Assembly: GCA_964421085.1 (NCBI GenBank)
Contig: CAYQVO010000065.1
Span: forward strand, 1 to 6,935
Reading direction: 5' to 3'
From: CAYQVO01 sp964421085
Lineage (GTDB): Bacteria > Bdellovibrionota_C > UBA2361 > CAYQVO01
Length of the DNA stretch: 6,935 nucleotides
Every line of letters begins with the position of its first letter. The stretch's first letter is position 1. A program made the position numbers and the translations under genes. Positions 1 to 6,141 of this stretch are shown here, one piece after another. Below the pieces are notes generated by a model. It did no database searches. It was not told the DNA's origin and saw only the letters and a list, made by a program, of their open reading frames with translations.

Positions 1-33
1 AGATACGATATTATTACCGATTGTAATAGCCAT
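1..33 (-). CDS. Flagellin N-terminus (partial, runs off left edge)
   Basis: The reverse strand starts an open frame at base 33 reading M-A-I-T-I-G-N-N-I-V-S, cut off by the window edge after 11 codons. This resembles the extreme N-terminus of bacterial flagellins, which typically begin with a short Met-Ala/Ser-hydrophobic-Thr/Ser-Ile run and an Asn-containing segment before the conserved D0 helix. A strong ribosome binding site (AGGGAGG, about 41-47) lies 7 bases upstream of the ATG, as expected for a highly expressed gene. Flagellin would be exported by the flagellar type III apparatus and polymerise into the filament. Only 11 residues are visible, so the family call is an inference from a short motif. 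That a gene starts here is much more secure than its name. Confidence 0.55.
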   Translation of the reverse strand, partial: MAITIGNNIVS

Positions 34-40
34 TAGGAAT

Positions 41-47
41 TCCTCCC
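41..47 (-). promoter_or_regulatory. Strong ribosome binding site for the flagellin-like gene
   Basis: The minus-strand sequence AGGGAGG sits 7 bases before the ATG at 33. It is a close match to the anti-Shine-Dalgarno complement at a good distance, and it is the main support for a real start codon at the window edge. Confidence 0.65.
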
Positions 48-60
48 TGAATTTTTTCCG

Positions 61-82
61 CTGAGACGAGAATCCGCCTCAG
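61..82 (-). promoter_or_regulatory. Hairpin in the 5' leader of the flagellin-like gene
   Basis: Bases 61-68 and 75-82 form an 8-bp stem with one G-U pair in the leftward RNA (CTGAGGCG with CGTCTCAG) and a 6-base loop. The stem ends 27 bases before the ATG at 33, just upstream of the GGGAGG ribosome binding site. A second copy of one stem arm (CTGAGGCG on the minus strand) lies at 116-123, so an alternative pairing is possible if the transcript starts upstream of it. It might act as an mRNA stabiliser or translation control element. If transcription starts near base 64 from the sigma54-like site, the hairpin would not be in the RNA at all. Confidence 0.3.
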
Positions 83-169
83 AATTACCACATACGCACC
101 GCTGTCCTTGCCGTGCGCCTCAGTTACGGTTTCTGGCCGAATGCAAAAACAAGATGATATTGTCGGTGG

Positions 170-193
170 AAGGACTGCCGAGCGGAAGTCCTT
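170..193 (+). repeat. Inverted repeat, weakly terminator-like on the plus strand
   Basis: The arms AAGGACT (170-176) and AGTCCTT (187-193) are perfectly complementary over 7 bp around a 10-base loop, and a short TTTT run overlaps the right arm. On the plus strand this looks like a weak intrinsic terminator. However, both neighbouring genes are read leftward, and on the minus strand no U-tract follows. A related CAGTCCTTC string recurs at about 352-360 on the plus strand. Function unknown. Confidence 0.3.
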
Positions 194-256
194 TTACAAC
201 AAACATCCTTACTGCTACTGCCACACACCTAACCACGGGTGTATCTACGGCAGAAC

Positions 257-286
257 GGCATTTTTTCTAAATCGAAAAATGGTGCC
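257..286. repeat. AT-rich imperfect inverted repeat
   Basis: CATTTTT (259-265) pairs with AAAAATG (275-281) around a 9-base loop. Outer GG/CC pairs (257-258 with 285-286) extend the stem across a 3-base bulge. An 8-base T-run follows on the plus strand at 294-301, but it starts 7 bases past the stem and faces away from both neighbouring genes. A sigma28-like promoter candidate overlaps the same bases on the minus strand. Confidence 0.3.
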
Positions 287-369
287 CCTGTGATTTTTTT
301 TCTCAGCGCTTTCATCTTGTTGAAACCACTGAATTCTTCGAGAAGACAGCACAGTCCTTCGCAGCTCCT

Positions 370-1881
370 TTATTCCCTGAACCCCGCTTTTACGGACAAA
401 AGCAGCATGCGCTCGTCGCCCCCGCCCCGGGGCCGGACGCTGAGAGCGATGTCTGATATCGGAGGTTCTTTCGCAAGCTCTTCAAAACTATACGAGAACT
501 CACGTTCTTCGCTCCCCGCATTGTCAAAAGACGCGACCACGCGACTATTGAGTCTTAGTTCGACCGTATTATCGCCCGACTCTGCAAATGGCAGACTGAC
601 TTTCATCCTGAATGTCGTATTTTCAAGCTTTGCCGTCTCATGCTGCTCAAGCCATTCCTTTACCACCTGGGGCTGTGAGTAATTCACACCGATACCTTCC
701 ATGAACGCTTTTCCCCGCTTCGTGATTTTTTCAGTAAAAAGCGAGTCATAAATCGCCTCAGCTATTATCCTGTGACCTTCGACATTCGGATGAATGAAAT
801 CGTAAAACAGCGGGGCTTCCCTCTCCCTCGACATGGGGGTTAATGGATCGACCAGTGGAAGATCTTTCTCCGCCGCGACAGCTGCAGTCACCCTGTAATA
901 GGGATTTCCGCTGAGAGACTCCTCGATAGCGACGGGGTGGCTTGCAGGTTCAGGAATCAGCACCGTCAGAAATCCGTGCTGTTCGCCAAGTTTTATTATT
1001 TCTTTCAATGCCCACTCGAATTCCCCCGGGGTGCTTCGCGGCCGTTTTTCCTTCTTTCCCGCGGCGGAATTCCGCTGCGTTCCGGAAAGACCGGCCTTCA
1101 CCAGGTAATACCTGAAAAGCGCAAAAAGTCTCGTGTTGTGTATGAACCGGTATGGCGGAGAATCCTGCAGCTTCCACAGGAAACGGTTCATCAGATAGGC
1201 CTCTTTATCGGATTTGCCGGGAATACCATACCAGCCGGGTATTTTTTCCGTATCGTTGAACCAGCTGCAGACTGTGACGATGCCCGGCTTATACTTGAGA
1301 ATCACCTCTCTCAGAGTATCGAGTTCCTGCACAACTCCCATGCCGGCCATCCCGGCGTTCAGCACCTCATACTTTTCAAAAGGCCTTCGTTCATCGAGCA
1401 TGCGCTGCAGCACCTCCGGGTATGCGCGCCGGCTGTGGTGCAATGGAAGACCGTACGTACTCGAGCCGCCAAGTGTGAAAATCCGGACGGCGTGCGGACA
1501 CTCTTTGCACGGAAATTTTCTGCGGAAGCCCTGCGTTCGAAAAAACTCTCTTGATCGTTCCGGCTGGGCGAGAGGAGGCGTCCTGCGGACTTCCGGAATA
1601 AAAACTGGATCAGGCGCCAGCCTTAAAAGCCTTTCAGCCCCGAATAAAGCCAGGATGACAAGCAGCAGGCTTATGACTCCCGCGGCACGGCCTGTGGAGC
1701 GCCTTTCCGCGGCAAGCGAAGAGCCGATATACACCATCAGAACAAGCAGTCCGGAAGCGATGCCTGCACACCATCGAGCTTCCCCCACAAATGCCGGCGA
1801 CGAAACAGGAAGCGGAATATTCGCGCATATTACCGCGGCAAGGAGTGTAAGAATCAGGCTTGTCACAATTCTTTTTTTCAT
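370..1881 (-). CDS. Membrane-anchored SGNH/GDSL-family hydrolase
   Basis: This 503-aa protein carries the SGNH hydrolase blocks in order. Block I is L-GGSST-YG with probable nucleophile Ser140, block II is NAG-MAGMG around Gly177, block III is WFND with Asn209, and block V is DFIHPN with Asp361 and His364. The N-terminus has three hydrophobic stretches (about 5-20, 38-57 and 66-82), the last ending in an ERLLRL segment common in membrane-tethered family members. The catalytic domain would then face the periplasm or cell surface. A CxxC pair (Cys125, Cys128) lies just before block I. From about residue 395 to the end is a beta-rich extension with no motif I know. Family members cleave ester bonds, often acetyl groups on glycans; the substrate here is unknown. 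The ATG overlaps the upstream stop by 4 bases (ATGA) with little Shine-Dalgarno match, pointing to translational coupling. Confidence 0.82.
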   Translation of the reverse strand: MKKRIVTSLILTLLAAVICANIPLPVSSPAFVGEARWCAGIASGLLVLMVYIGSSLAAERRSTGRAAGVISLLLVILALFGAERLLRLAPDPVFIPEVRRTPPLAQPERSREFFRTQGFRRKFPCKECPHAVRIFTLGGSSTYGLPLHHSRRAYPEVLQRMLDERRPFEKYEVLNAGMAGMGVVQELDTLREVILKYKPGIVTVCSWFNDTEKIPGWYGIPGKSDKEAYLMNRFLWKLQDSPPYRFIHNTRLFALFRYYLVKAGLSGTQRNSAAGKKEKRPRSTPGEFEWALKEIIKLGEQHGFLTVLIPEPASHPVAIEESLSGNPYYRVTAAVAAEKDLPLVDPLTPMSREREAPLFYDFIHPNVEGHRIIAEAIYDSLFTEKITKRGKAFMEGIGVNYSQPQVVKEWLEQHETAKLENTTFRMKVSLPFAESGDNTVELRLNSRVVASFDNAGSEEREFSYSFEELAKEPPISDIALSVRPRGGGDERMLLLSVKAGFRE

Positions 1882-2696
1882 TCCATGCTCACAAGTCCGG
1901 ATTCATCGACGGGGATATGAAGCCTGCCGTTGTTGAGAGAGCCCTTTACCTGAAGTGACGAGGCTGAAAGAGGCCTCCAGTCCGTGCGAAGACTGAGAAG
2001 TCCTTTTCTGAAATCTCCCGGAAGCTGCGCGAAAAGAGATTCGCCGAGAAAGACCGCGGTTTTTTCCGGAGACGCTTTCAATCCGACACGAAGCGGTTCG
2101 CCCGAAGGAACGCGCGATTTGTTTCCAGGCGCGAGCAGAATATACTTCGTCCTCGATCGGAACCAGATTCCCGACGGGAATAGAGGAGAAGCTGATATCC
2201 GGACGACGTAAGAGCGATCTGTTGAAGGGCGTTCCGCCCCGTCCTCTCTGACGTATACTCCGCCGAATTCGATATCGAGCAGAGGCGTCATCAGACATGG
2301 GCTGTTTTTCATCGACTTCACCTTGGTCTTTTCAAAGGTGAAATTCACCGTAAGCTGTTCCAGCCTGAAACCTTCCGATTCAGAGTCTCTGAAATAGTAA
2401 CGCTTCATCGGTATGATGTTTCTGCTGTCTGTCGCATCGATTACATTGGCGCCCCACACTGCGGGATGAAGCGGAGCAGTGCGAAGGCCGTGAATCAAAA
2501 GCCTCATGCGGACGGGAACAGGAAGAGTTGAAAATCTCTGCTCATAAGCGGATGCTTTTGAAGGAGGTGGGATGAGAATGGAATGTTCTTCCGAATACAC
2601 CGTGGGCGGACAGGCGAAGAAAAGCGCAAAGAAATGGAGGGCCGCACCTGCCAGAACGGCACGGCCCGGGCGAAGTCGCATCGTGGGCGGACACAT
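1878..2696 (-). CDS. Exported protein of unknown function, coupled to hypB and the SGNH hydrolase gene
   Basis: I do not recognise this 272-aa protein. From the ATG at 2696 its N-terminus has Arg residues at 7, 9 and 12, then a hydrophobic core (about 13-28) ending in Phe-Ala-Cys29. That is a signal peptide, possibly a lipoprotein signal with a poor lipobox. The mature part has a Pro-rich linker (about 43-60) and then alternating hydrophobic and polar stretches suggestive of beta structure, with no catalytic motif visible. An open frame extends up to 2738, but the start at 2696 has AGGTGA 5 bases upstream, lies 5 bases after the hypB stop, and puts the charged residues just before the hydrophobic core. 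A start at 2681 (Met6) is also possible. Its stop overlaps the next gene by 4 bases. Its position suggests it works with the SGNH hydrolase in the envelope. Confidence 0.72.
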   Translation of the reverse strand: MCPPTMRLRPGRAVLAGAALHFFALFFACPPTVYSEEHSILIPPPSKASAYEQRFSTLPVPVRMRLLIHGLRTAPLHPAVWGANVIDATDSRNIIPMKRYYFRDSESEGFRLEQLTVNFTFEKTKVKSMKNSPCLMTPLLDIEFGGVYVREDGAERPSTDRSYVVRISASPLFPSGIWFRSRTKYILLAPGNKSRVPSGEPLRVGLKASPEKTAVFLGESLFAQLPGDFRKGLLSLRTDWRPLSASSLQVKGSLNNGRLHIPVDESGLVSME

Positions 2697-2701
2697 TTCT
2701 T

Positions 2702-3361
2702 TCACCTGGGCAGAAGTTCCTGAAGAAAGCGGACCCATTTATCCATCCCCTTCCCCTCTTTTGCACTCACTTCGAATACAGGGGCCCCCGGCGCGATTTT
2801 CTTCAGGTTCGACATCACGGTTTTTCTATTCCACCCGACGTGCCGCGCAATATCGACCTTGGTAAGAATCACGGCCCCGGCCGTCGAGAAAACCGTCGGA
2901 TACTTCAGAGGTTTGTCCTCCCCTTCTGTCACTGACAAAAGCGCTATCTTCATATCCTCGCCCAGATCGAACGCGGCGGGACAGATCAGGTTGCCTATAT
3001 TCTCGACGAAAAGAAGTTTCGTGTCGGACTTCAATACCTTGTCAATTACTTCACTTACCTGGCCTGCGTTGAGATGGCATGTGTTGTGCGTTTTTATCTG
3101 ATGGACAGGCGCGCCTTTTCCTTTCAGCCGCCGGGCGTCGTTATCCGTTTCCTGGTCGCCGACAATAACCGCGCACGGGATTTTTCCGCGCAGCCTTTCA
3201 AGGGTCTTTTCCAGAAGCATTGTCTTTCCGGCCCCTGGCGATGAGATGAGATTAAGTCCTGCAATGCCGCGCCTGTGGAGTGTACGCCGGACTTTATCGG
3301 CGAGCATATCGTTCTTTTCAAGAACCTTCTTTTTTACTTCAATCCTGGCCCTCGGATTCAC
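2702..3361 (-). CDS. hypB: Hydrogenase nickel incorporation GTPase HypB
   Basis: HypB is the SIMIBI-class GTPase that works with HypA to deliver nickel to the [NiFe]-hydrogenase large subunit. Numbering from the GTG at 3361 (219 aa), the P-loop SSPGAGKT is at 40-47, a VGDQETDNDA switch-type segment at about 67-76, the metal-binding Cys95-His96 in NTCHL, its partner Cys127 in NLICP, and the base-recognition TKVD at 167-170. The Cys-His to Cys spacing of 32 residues matches the G-domain metal site of the family. It lacks the N-terminal CxxCGC-type nickel site and the His-rich stretch of some homologues. A TTG at 3367 is in frame, but GGAGG (3368-3372) abuts it directly and sits an ideal 6 bases before the GTG, so I chose the GTG. 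It overlaps hypA by 23 bases. Confidence 0.96.
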   Translation of the reverse strand: MNPRARIEVKKKVLEKNDMLADKVRRTLHRRGIAGLNLISSPGAGKTMLLEKTLERLRGKIPCAVIVGDQETDNDARRLKGKGAPVHQIKTHNTCHLNAGQVSEVIDKVLKSDTKLLFVENIGNLICPAAFDLGEDMKIALLSVTEGEDKPLKYPTVFSTAGAVILTKVDIARHVGWNRKTVMSNLKKIAPGAPVFEVSAKEGKGMDKWVRFLQELLPR

Positions 3362-3701
3362 TTTCAACCTCCATACTCACAAGCATAAAGTCTCTGCCGG
3401 AAATAATACTGACATTCCGAGACTCGCAATTCTTGCAGATAAGAACCGGGATCTCAACATCACTCTCAGCCCCGCAGTTCTCACATCTCACCTTGACCGG
3501 AATCTCGTCGATCTCCAGTCCCGCGCCTTCAAGCGGTGTTCCATCGCAGGCCATCGGAAAGCAGAATTCAAGCGCTCCTCTGTCGACTCCCGAAAGCGCT
3601 CCGACAGAGACGGTAAGGCTCAAGATCTTCCCTGTTTTGTGCTGCTCCATTGCAGCAAGCGCCTGCTCGACCAGCGATGTTGCAAGTGAAAGTTCGTGCA
3701 T
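3339..3701 (-). CDS. hypA: Hydrogenase nickel metallochaperone HypA
   Basis: HypA binds nickel and, with HypB, inserts it into the hydrogenase large subunit after the Fe(CN)2CO group is in place. The 120-aa protein begins Met-His-Glu, with His2 the conserved nickel ligand. It carries the structural zinc site as two CxxC pairs, CENC (73-76) and CKNC (89-92), 12 residues apart. Length and layout are typical of HypA/HybF: nickel end first, zinc loop in the second half, then a short beta strand ending in an acidic tail (about 111-120). The ATG shares one base with the hypE stop (TGATG), so translation is probably coupled. No good Shine-Dalgarno sequence sits at the usual distance. A GAAGGAG motif lies about 22 bases upstream inside an inverted repeat. 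Confidence 0.96.
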   Translation of the reverse strand: MHELSLATSLVEQALAAMEQHKTGKILSLTVSVGALSGVDRGALEFCFPMACDGTPLEGAGLEIDEIPVKVRCENCGAESDVEIPVLICKNCESRNVSIISGRDFMLVSMEVESESEGQD

Positions 3702-4702
3702 CAGCAGATTCTCGGAAGGAGTTCTCCTTCAGGCATATCGATAAGGCGCCTGCCTCCCGCAACAGTCTCCATCACCACACGCCCTCTTCCTTCATTCACC
3801 ACGCCGATTACCTGCGAGTCCTTGCCTTCCGGAAGCTTTCGCCATGTATCGCGGATTTTTTCCGCCGCATCCGGGGCGCAGAAAACAAGAACACGGCCCT
3901 CAGACGCCACGTGAAGCAGATCAATTCCGAGCATCTCTGACACGGCCTGGGCAGCAGGTGAAAACGGAATATCTTTCTGCCGCACTACGACGTCCACCGG
4001 GCGGTTTTCGACGATCTCATGAAGAACCGAAGCAAGACCTCCCCTGGTAGGATCCCTCATGAACTTCACATTTCGCCCGAATTCTTCAATCGAGGCGACA
4101 AGCCTGTGGACAGGGCCGGTATCACTTACAGGACCATTGTGAAGGTTCATTCCTTCTCTTGCAGTCATTACCGCCATCCCGTGACACCCAAGTGTACCGC
4201 TTGTGATCAAAATATCGCCCGGAGCTATCTTTGATGCGTCAGGATCGAACCGCTCTGTCTTCTCCCCAATACCGGCCGTGTTGATGTACATACCATCGCA
4301 CTGCCCGCGGCTTACGACTTTCGTGTCCCCTGTCACAACCTGCACTCCGCACTCCTCTGCGGCGCTTTTAATGGAATCAAGAACAGCACCAAGCAGTGCA
4401 GAATCGAATCCTTCCTCCAGAATCAGCGCAAGAGAGATATACCTCGGATTTCCGCCTGCCACCGCTATATCGTTTATCGTCCCATGAACGGCAAGGTGTC
4501 CTATGTTGCCCCCTGGAAAAAAAAGCGGCTGTACGACAAAGCTGTCAGTGGAGAACACTATTCCGGATCCTGAGACTTCGACGACTGCTGCATCAGGGAG
4601 AGTCCGGAGAGGGCCTTTTCCAAATCGGCTCAAGATCTCCGTTTTTATCAGGTCATGGCTCAGACGTCCGCCTCCTCCATGAGCAAGCACGATCTTTGTC
4701 AT
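3701..4702 (-). CDS. hypE: Hydrogenase cyanide-forming protein HypE
   Basis: HypE takes a carbamoyl group from HypF onto its C-terminal cysteine and dehydrates it with ATP to a thiocyanate, the source of the cyanide ligands on the hydrogenase iron. The 333-aa protein ends L-P-R-I-C, so the essential terminal Cys333 is intact. It shows the PurM/AIR-synthase fold signature: HGGGG (8-12), FSTDSF (50-55), HGTINDIAVAGG (73-84), GDTKV (125-129), CHGMA (173-177) and RDPTRGG (216-222). Length is normal for the family. The start lies 7 bases after the hypD stop. GGGAGG is present in the last hypD codons, but at about 15 bases it is farther from the ATG than usual, so coupling to hypD translation probably helps. 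HypF, its carbamoyl donor, is not encoded in the window. Confidence 0.97.
   Translation of the reverse strand: MTKIVLAHGGGGRLSHDLIKTEILSRFGKGPLRTLPDAAVVEVSGSGIVFSTDSFVVQPLFFPGGNIGHLAVHGTINDIAVAGGNPRYISLALILEEGFDSALLGAVLDSIKSAAEECGVQVVTGDTKVVSRGQCDGMYINTAGIGEKTERFDPDASKIAPGDILITSGTLGCHGMAVMTAREGMNLHNGPVSDTGPVHRLVASIEEFGRNVKFMRDPTRGGLASVLHEIVENRPVDVVVRQKDIPFSPAAQAVSEMLGIDLLHVASEGRVLVFCAPDAAEKIRDTWRKLPEGKDSQVIGVVNEGRGRVVMETVAGGRRLIDMPEGELLPRIC
3715..3730 (-). repeat. Inverted repeat at the end of hypE, just upstream of hypA
   Basis: GAAGGAG (3715-3721) and CTCCTTC (3724-3730) form a 7-bp inverted repeat with a 2-base centre. As RNA, 6 bp can form with a 4-base loop. It lies inside the hypE C-terminal codons, about 13 bases before the hypA start, and includes the only Shine-Dalgarno-like sequence near that start. 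It could tune hypA translation, or it may be coincidental. Confidence 0.25.
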
Positions 4703-4709
4703 ACGTGAA

Positions 4710-5813
4710 CTATGCCACCTCCCAGTATCTGTAATACGCAGCGCACGAACCCTCGCTGCTTACCATGCAGGCGCCCACAGGGTGCTGCGGAGTGCACTTT
4801 TTGCCGAACAGCGGGCATTGATCCGGCTTTATCACCCCCTTCAACACACTTCCGCATCTGCATTCAGGATGAGGAACACCGGCGCCCACTTTGATGCCGT
4901 GACGTTTTTCCGCATCCACTGCTGCATACTCGCATCGGAACCCCATTCCGCTTTTCGGAATTTCTCCAAGGCCGCGCCATGAAGCATCCACCGGTTCCAG
5001 ATACTTTTCAATCAGAGCCTGCGCTTTCCTGTTGCCTTCATACCTCGCCACCCGGCTGTATTGATTCTCGACGTGAATTTCTCCGGACAGTACCTGCTTA
5101 ATCAGGCCTTCAACCGCGAAAAGAATATCGAGAGGCTCAAATCCCGCAATCACAAGAGGGATGCGATACTTCCGCACAAACGGCTCATATGCCCTGGCGC
5201 CTGTTATTGTACTGACATGGGCCGGGCCAATGAAACCGTCCACCCGGATCTCGGGACTGGAGGCAAGCACATCAAGCACGGGCGGTATGAGTTTAAAGGA
5301 TGTGAGCACGGAAAGATTCTTTATGCCCTGCGCCAGAGCGCGCTCGACCATTCCCAGCACCGGACCTGTTGTTGTCTCAAATCCCACACCGAGAAAAACA
5401 AACTCTTTGTCCGGATTTTTCCGCGCGATATCCGCCGCCTCGACAGGCGAATAACAGACCCTTACATCCGCACCTTCAGCTCTTGCCTGGAGAAGACTTG
5501 CATTCGATCCCGGAACCCGCACCATGTCGCCGAATGTGCAGATAACGATCCCTTTCCCCGCAAGTTCGATTGCTGCATCAATATATCCGTTGTCGGACAC
5601 GCATACGGGGCAGCCAGGACCGCTTATCAGGTCCACATTCTCCGGCATCAGCCCTCGAAGCGCGTAGCGCCCGATAGCCATTGTGTGAGAACCGCAGACT
5701 TCCATGAAACAAAGCGGCGCTCTTGAAGGATCGATTCCGGATGCGAGTTTTTTTATTCCGGACGCAAGGGCGGCCGCTGCGTCACTCTCCCTGAATTCGT
5801 CCAGGTATTTCAT
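4710..5813 (-). CDS. hypD: Hydrogenase iron-cofactor assembly protein HypD
   Basis: HypD is the iron-sulfur scaffold on which, together with HypC, the Fe(CN)2CO unit of [NiFe]-hydrogenase is built. The 367-aa protein has the family landmarks: FMEVCGSHT with Cys40, SGPGCPVCV with Cys68 and Cys71, GFETTTG (144-150) and PAHVS (197-201). A C-terminal cysteine-rich region (Cys318, Cys320, Cys333, Cys340, Cys349, Cys357) includes the [4Fe-4S] cluster ligands. Length matches the family and no key residue is missing. The ATG overlaps the hypC stop by 4 bases (ATGA) and has little Shine-Dalgarno match of its own, which fits coupled synthesis of the HypC-HypD pair. Confidence 0.97.
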   Translation of the reverse strand: MKYLDEFRESDAAAALASGIKKLASGIDPSRAPLCFMEVCGSHTMAIGRYALRGLMPENVDLISGPGCPVCVSDNGYIDAAIELAGKGIVICTFGDMVRVPGSNASLLQARAEGADVRVCYSPVEAADIARKNPDKEFVFLGVGFETTTGPVLGMVERALAQGIKNLSVLTSFKLIPPVLDVLASSPEIRVDGFIGPAHVSTITGARAYEPFVRKYRIPLVIAGFEPLDILFAVEGLIKQVLSGEIHVENQYSRVARYEGNRKAQALIEKYLEPVDASWRGLGEIPKSGMGFRCEYAAVDAEKRHGIKVGAGVPHPECRCGSVLKGVIKPDQCPLFGKKCTPQHPVGACMVSSEGSCAAYYRYWEVA

Positions 5814-6049
5814 TGCTTTTCGTCCGAAGAGCCGGCAGCGAGTTCCCGAAAGAGCGCGATGCGTTCTTTCGCTTCTTTTTCATCGAGACGTTCGATTGCA
5901 AAACCCGCGTGAACAATCAGATATTGCCCGGGCTTTGCTTCTTCGAGAAGCGACAGGTCGACAGTGTAGCGGACATCTCCAAGCAGGGCCGTTCCGGTAC
6001 GGCCATCATCCGCTGTTTCCAAAAGTCTCATCGGGACTGCAAGGCACAT
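5810..6049 (-). CDS. hypC: Hydrogenase assembly chaperone HypC
   Basis: HypC is the small chaperone that binds HypD during Fe(CN)2CO assembly and then carries the iron group to the hydrogenase large subunit. The 79-aa protein starts M-C-L-A-V-P, with the essential Cys2 that becomes N-terminal once Met is removed. It has the family's beta-barrel residues and the PGQYLIVHAGFAIERLDE motif (about 40-57). It is the first gene of the leftward operon. Its ATG has AAGGA 6 bases upstream (6056-6060) and a plausible promoter just before that. It could be called hybG or hupF by homology, but the setting next to hypD supports hypC. Confidence 0.96.
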   Translation of the reverse strand: MCLAVPMRLLETADDGRTGTALLGDVRYTVDLSLLEEAKPGQYLIVHAGFAIERLDEKEAKERIALFRELAAGSSDEKQ

Positions 6050-6075
6050 TGTTTTTCCTTAAAACATCAACCCAA

Positions 6076-6103
6076 ATCATAAAATCCCGGCCAAGTATCT
6101 CAC
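6076..6103 (-). promoter_or_regulatory. Candidate sigma70-type promoter for the hyp operon
   Basis: On the minus strand, GTGAGA (6098-6103; 4 of 6 to TTGACA) is followed after 16 bases by TATGAT (6076-6081; 5 of 6 to TATAAT). Transcription would start near 6069, about 20 bases before the hypC ATG, leaving room for the AAGGA ribosome binding site. I saw no good sigma54 (-24/-12) match for hypC. The call rests on consensus matching by eye. Confidence 0.4.
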
Positions 6104-6141
6104 TATCCATCGGAAAATGGAAAGAAACACGCCGCCTGAGG

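Larger units (their letters stand above)
34..369. other. 336-bp intergenic region between SGNH gene and flagellin-like gene
   Basis: No convincing gene lies here. The stretch should hold the promoter of the leftward flagellin-like gene and, if there is one, the terminator of the seven-gene hyp operon. I see no leftward hairpin followed by a U-tract, so read-through is possible. The middle part (about 257-301) is AT-rich, and three inverted repeats are present (61-82, 170-193, 257-286). Two weak leftward promoter candidates are visible. One is a sigma54-like GG/GC pair with 10-bp spacing (76-90; TGGTAA...AGGC), which would give a leader of about 30 bases. The other is a sigma28-like TAGAAAAA-N10-GCCGTAGA (244-269), which would give a leader of about 200 bases. 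Both match their consensus only partly. Confidence 0.5.

Noticed and set aside
61..301. CRISPR-like or tandem repeat array in the gene-free stretch
   Set aside because: Repeats are only 8-10 bp, few and irregularly spaced.
229..315. A 28-codon leftward open frame starting M-K-A-L-R-K-K in the intergenic region
   Set aside because: No Shine-Dalgarno sequence before the ATG, no recognisable motif, and it overlaps an AT-rich inverted repeat; likely chance.
239..682. 147-aa plus-strand open frame
   Set aside because: Mostly antisense to the SGNH hydrolase gene, with composition of a shadow frame and no family features.
937..1936. Long plus-strand open frames of 205 and 240 aa
   Set aside because: Both lie opposite the SGNH hydrolase, whose catalytic blocks are intact on the minus strand; they are shadow frames.
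2697..2738. Longer start at 2738 for the unknown exported protein
   Set aside because: It would overlap hypB by 37 bases and bury the signal sequence behind 14 extra residues, while 2696 has AGGTGA at 5 bases.
5061..5726. 221-aa plus-strand open frame
   Set aside because: Fully antisense to hypD, which carries all family motifs; no ribosome binding site or recognisable domain.
6050..6120. Sigma54 promoter for hypC, as in formate-regulated hyp operons
   Set aside because: No GG-N10-GC pair with adequate flanking consensus in the expected place; the sigma70-like match is better.
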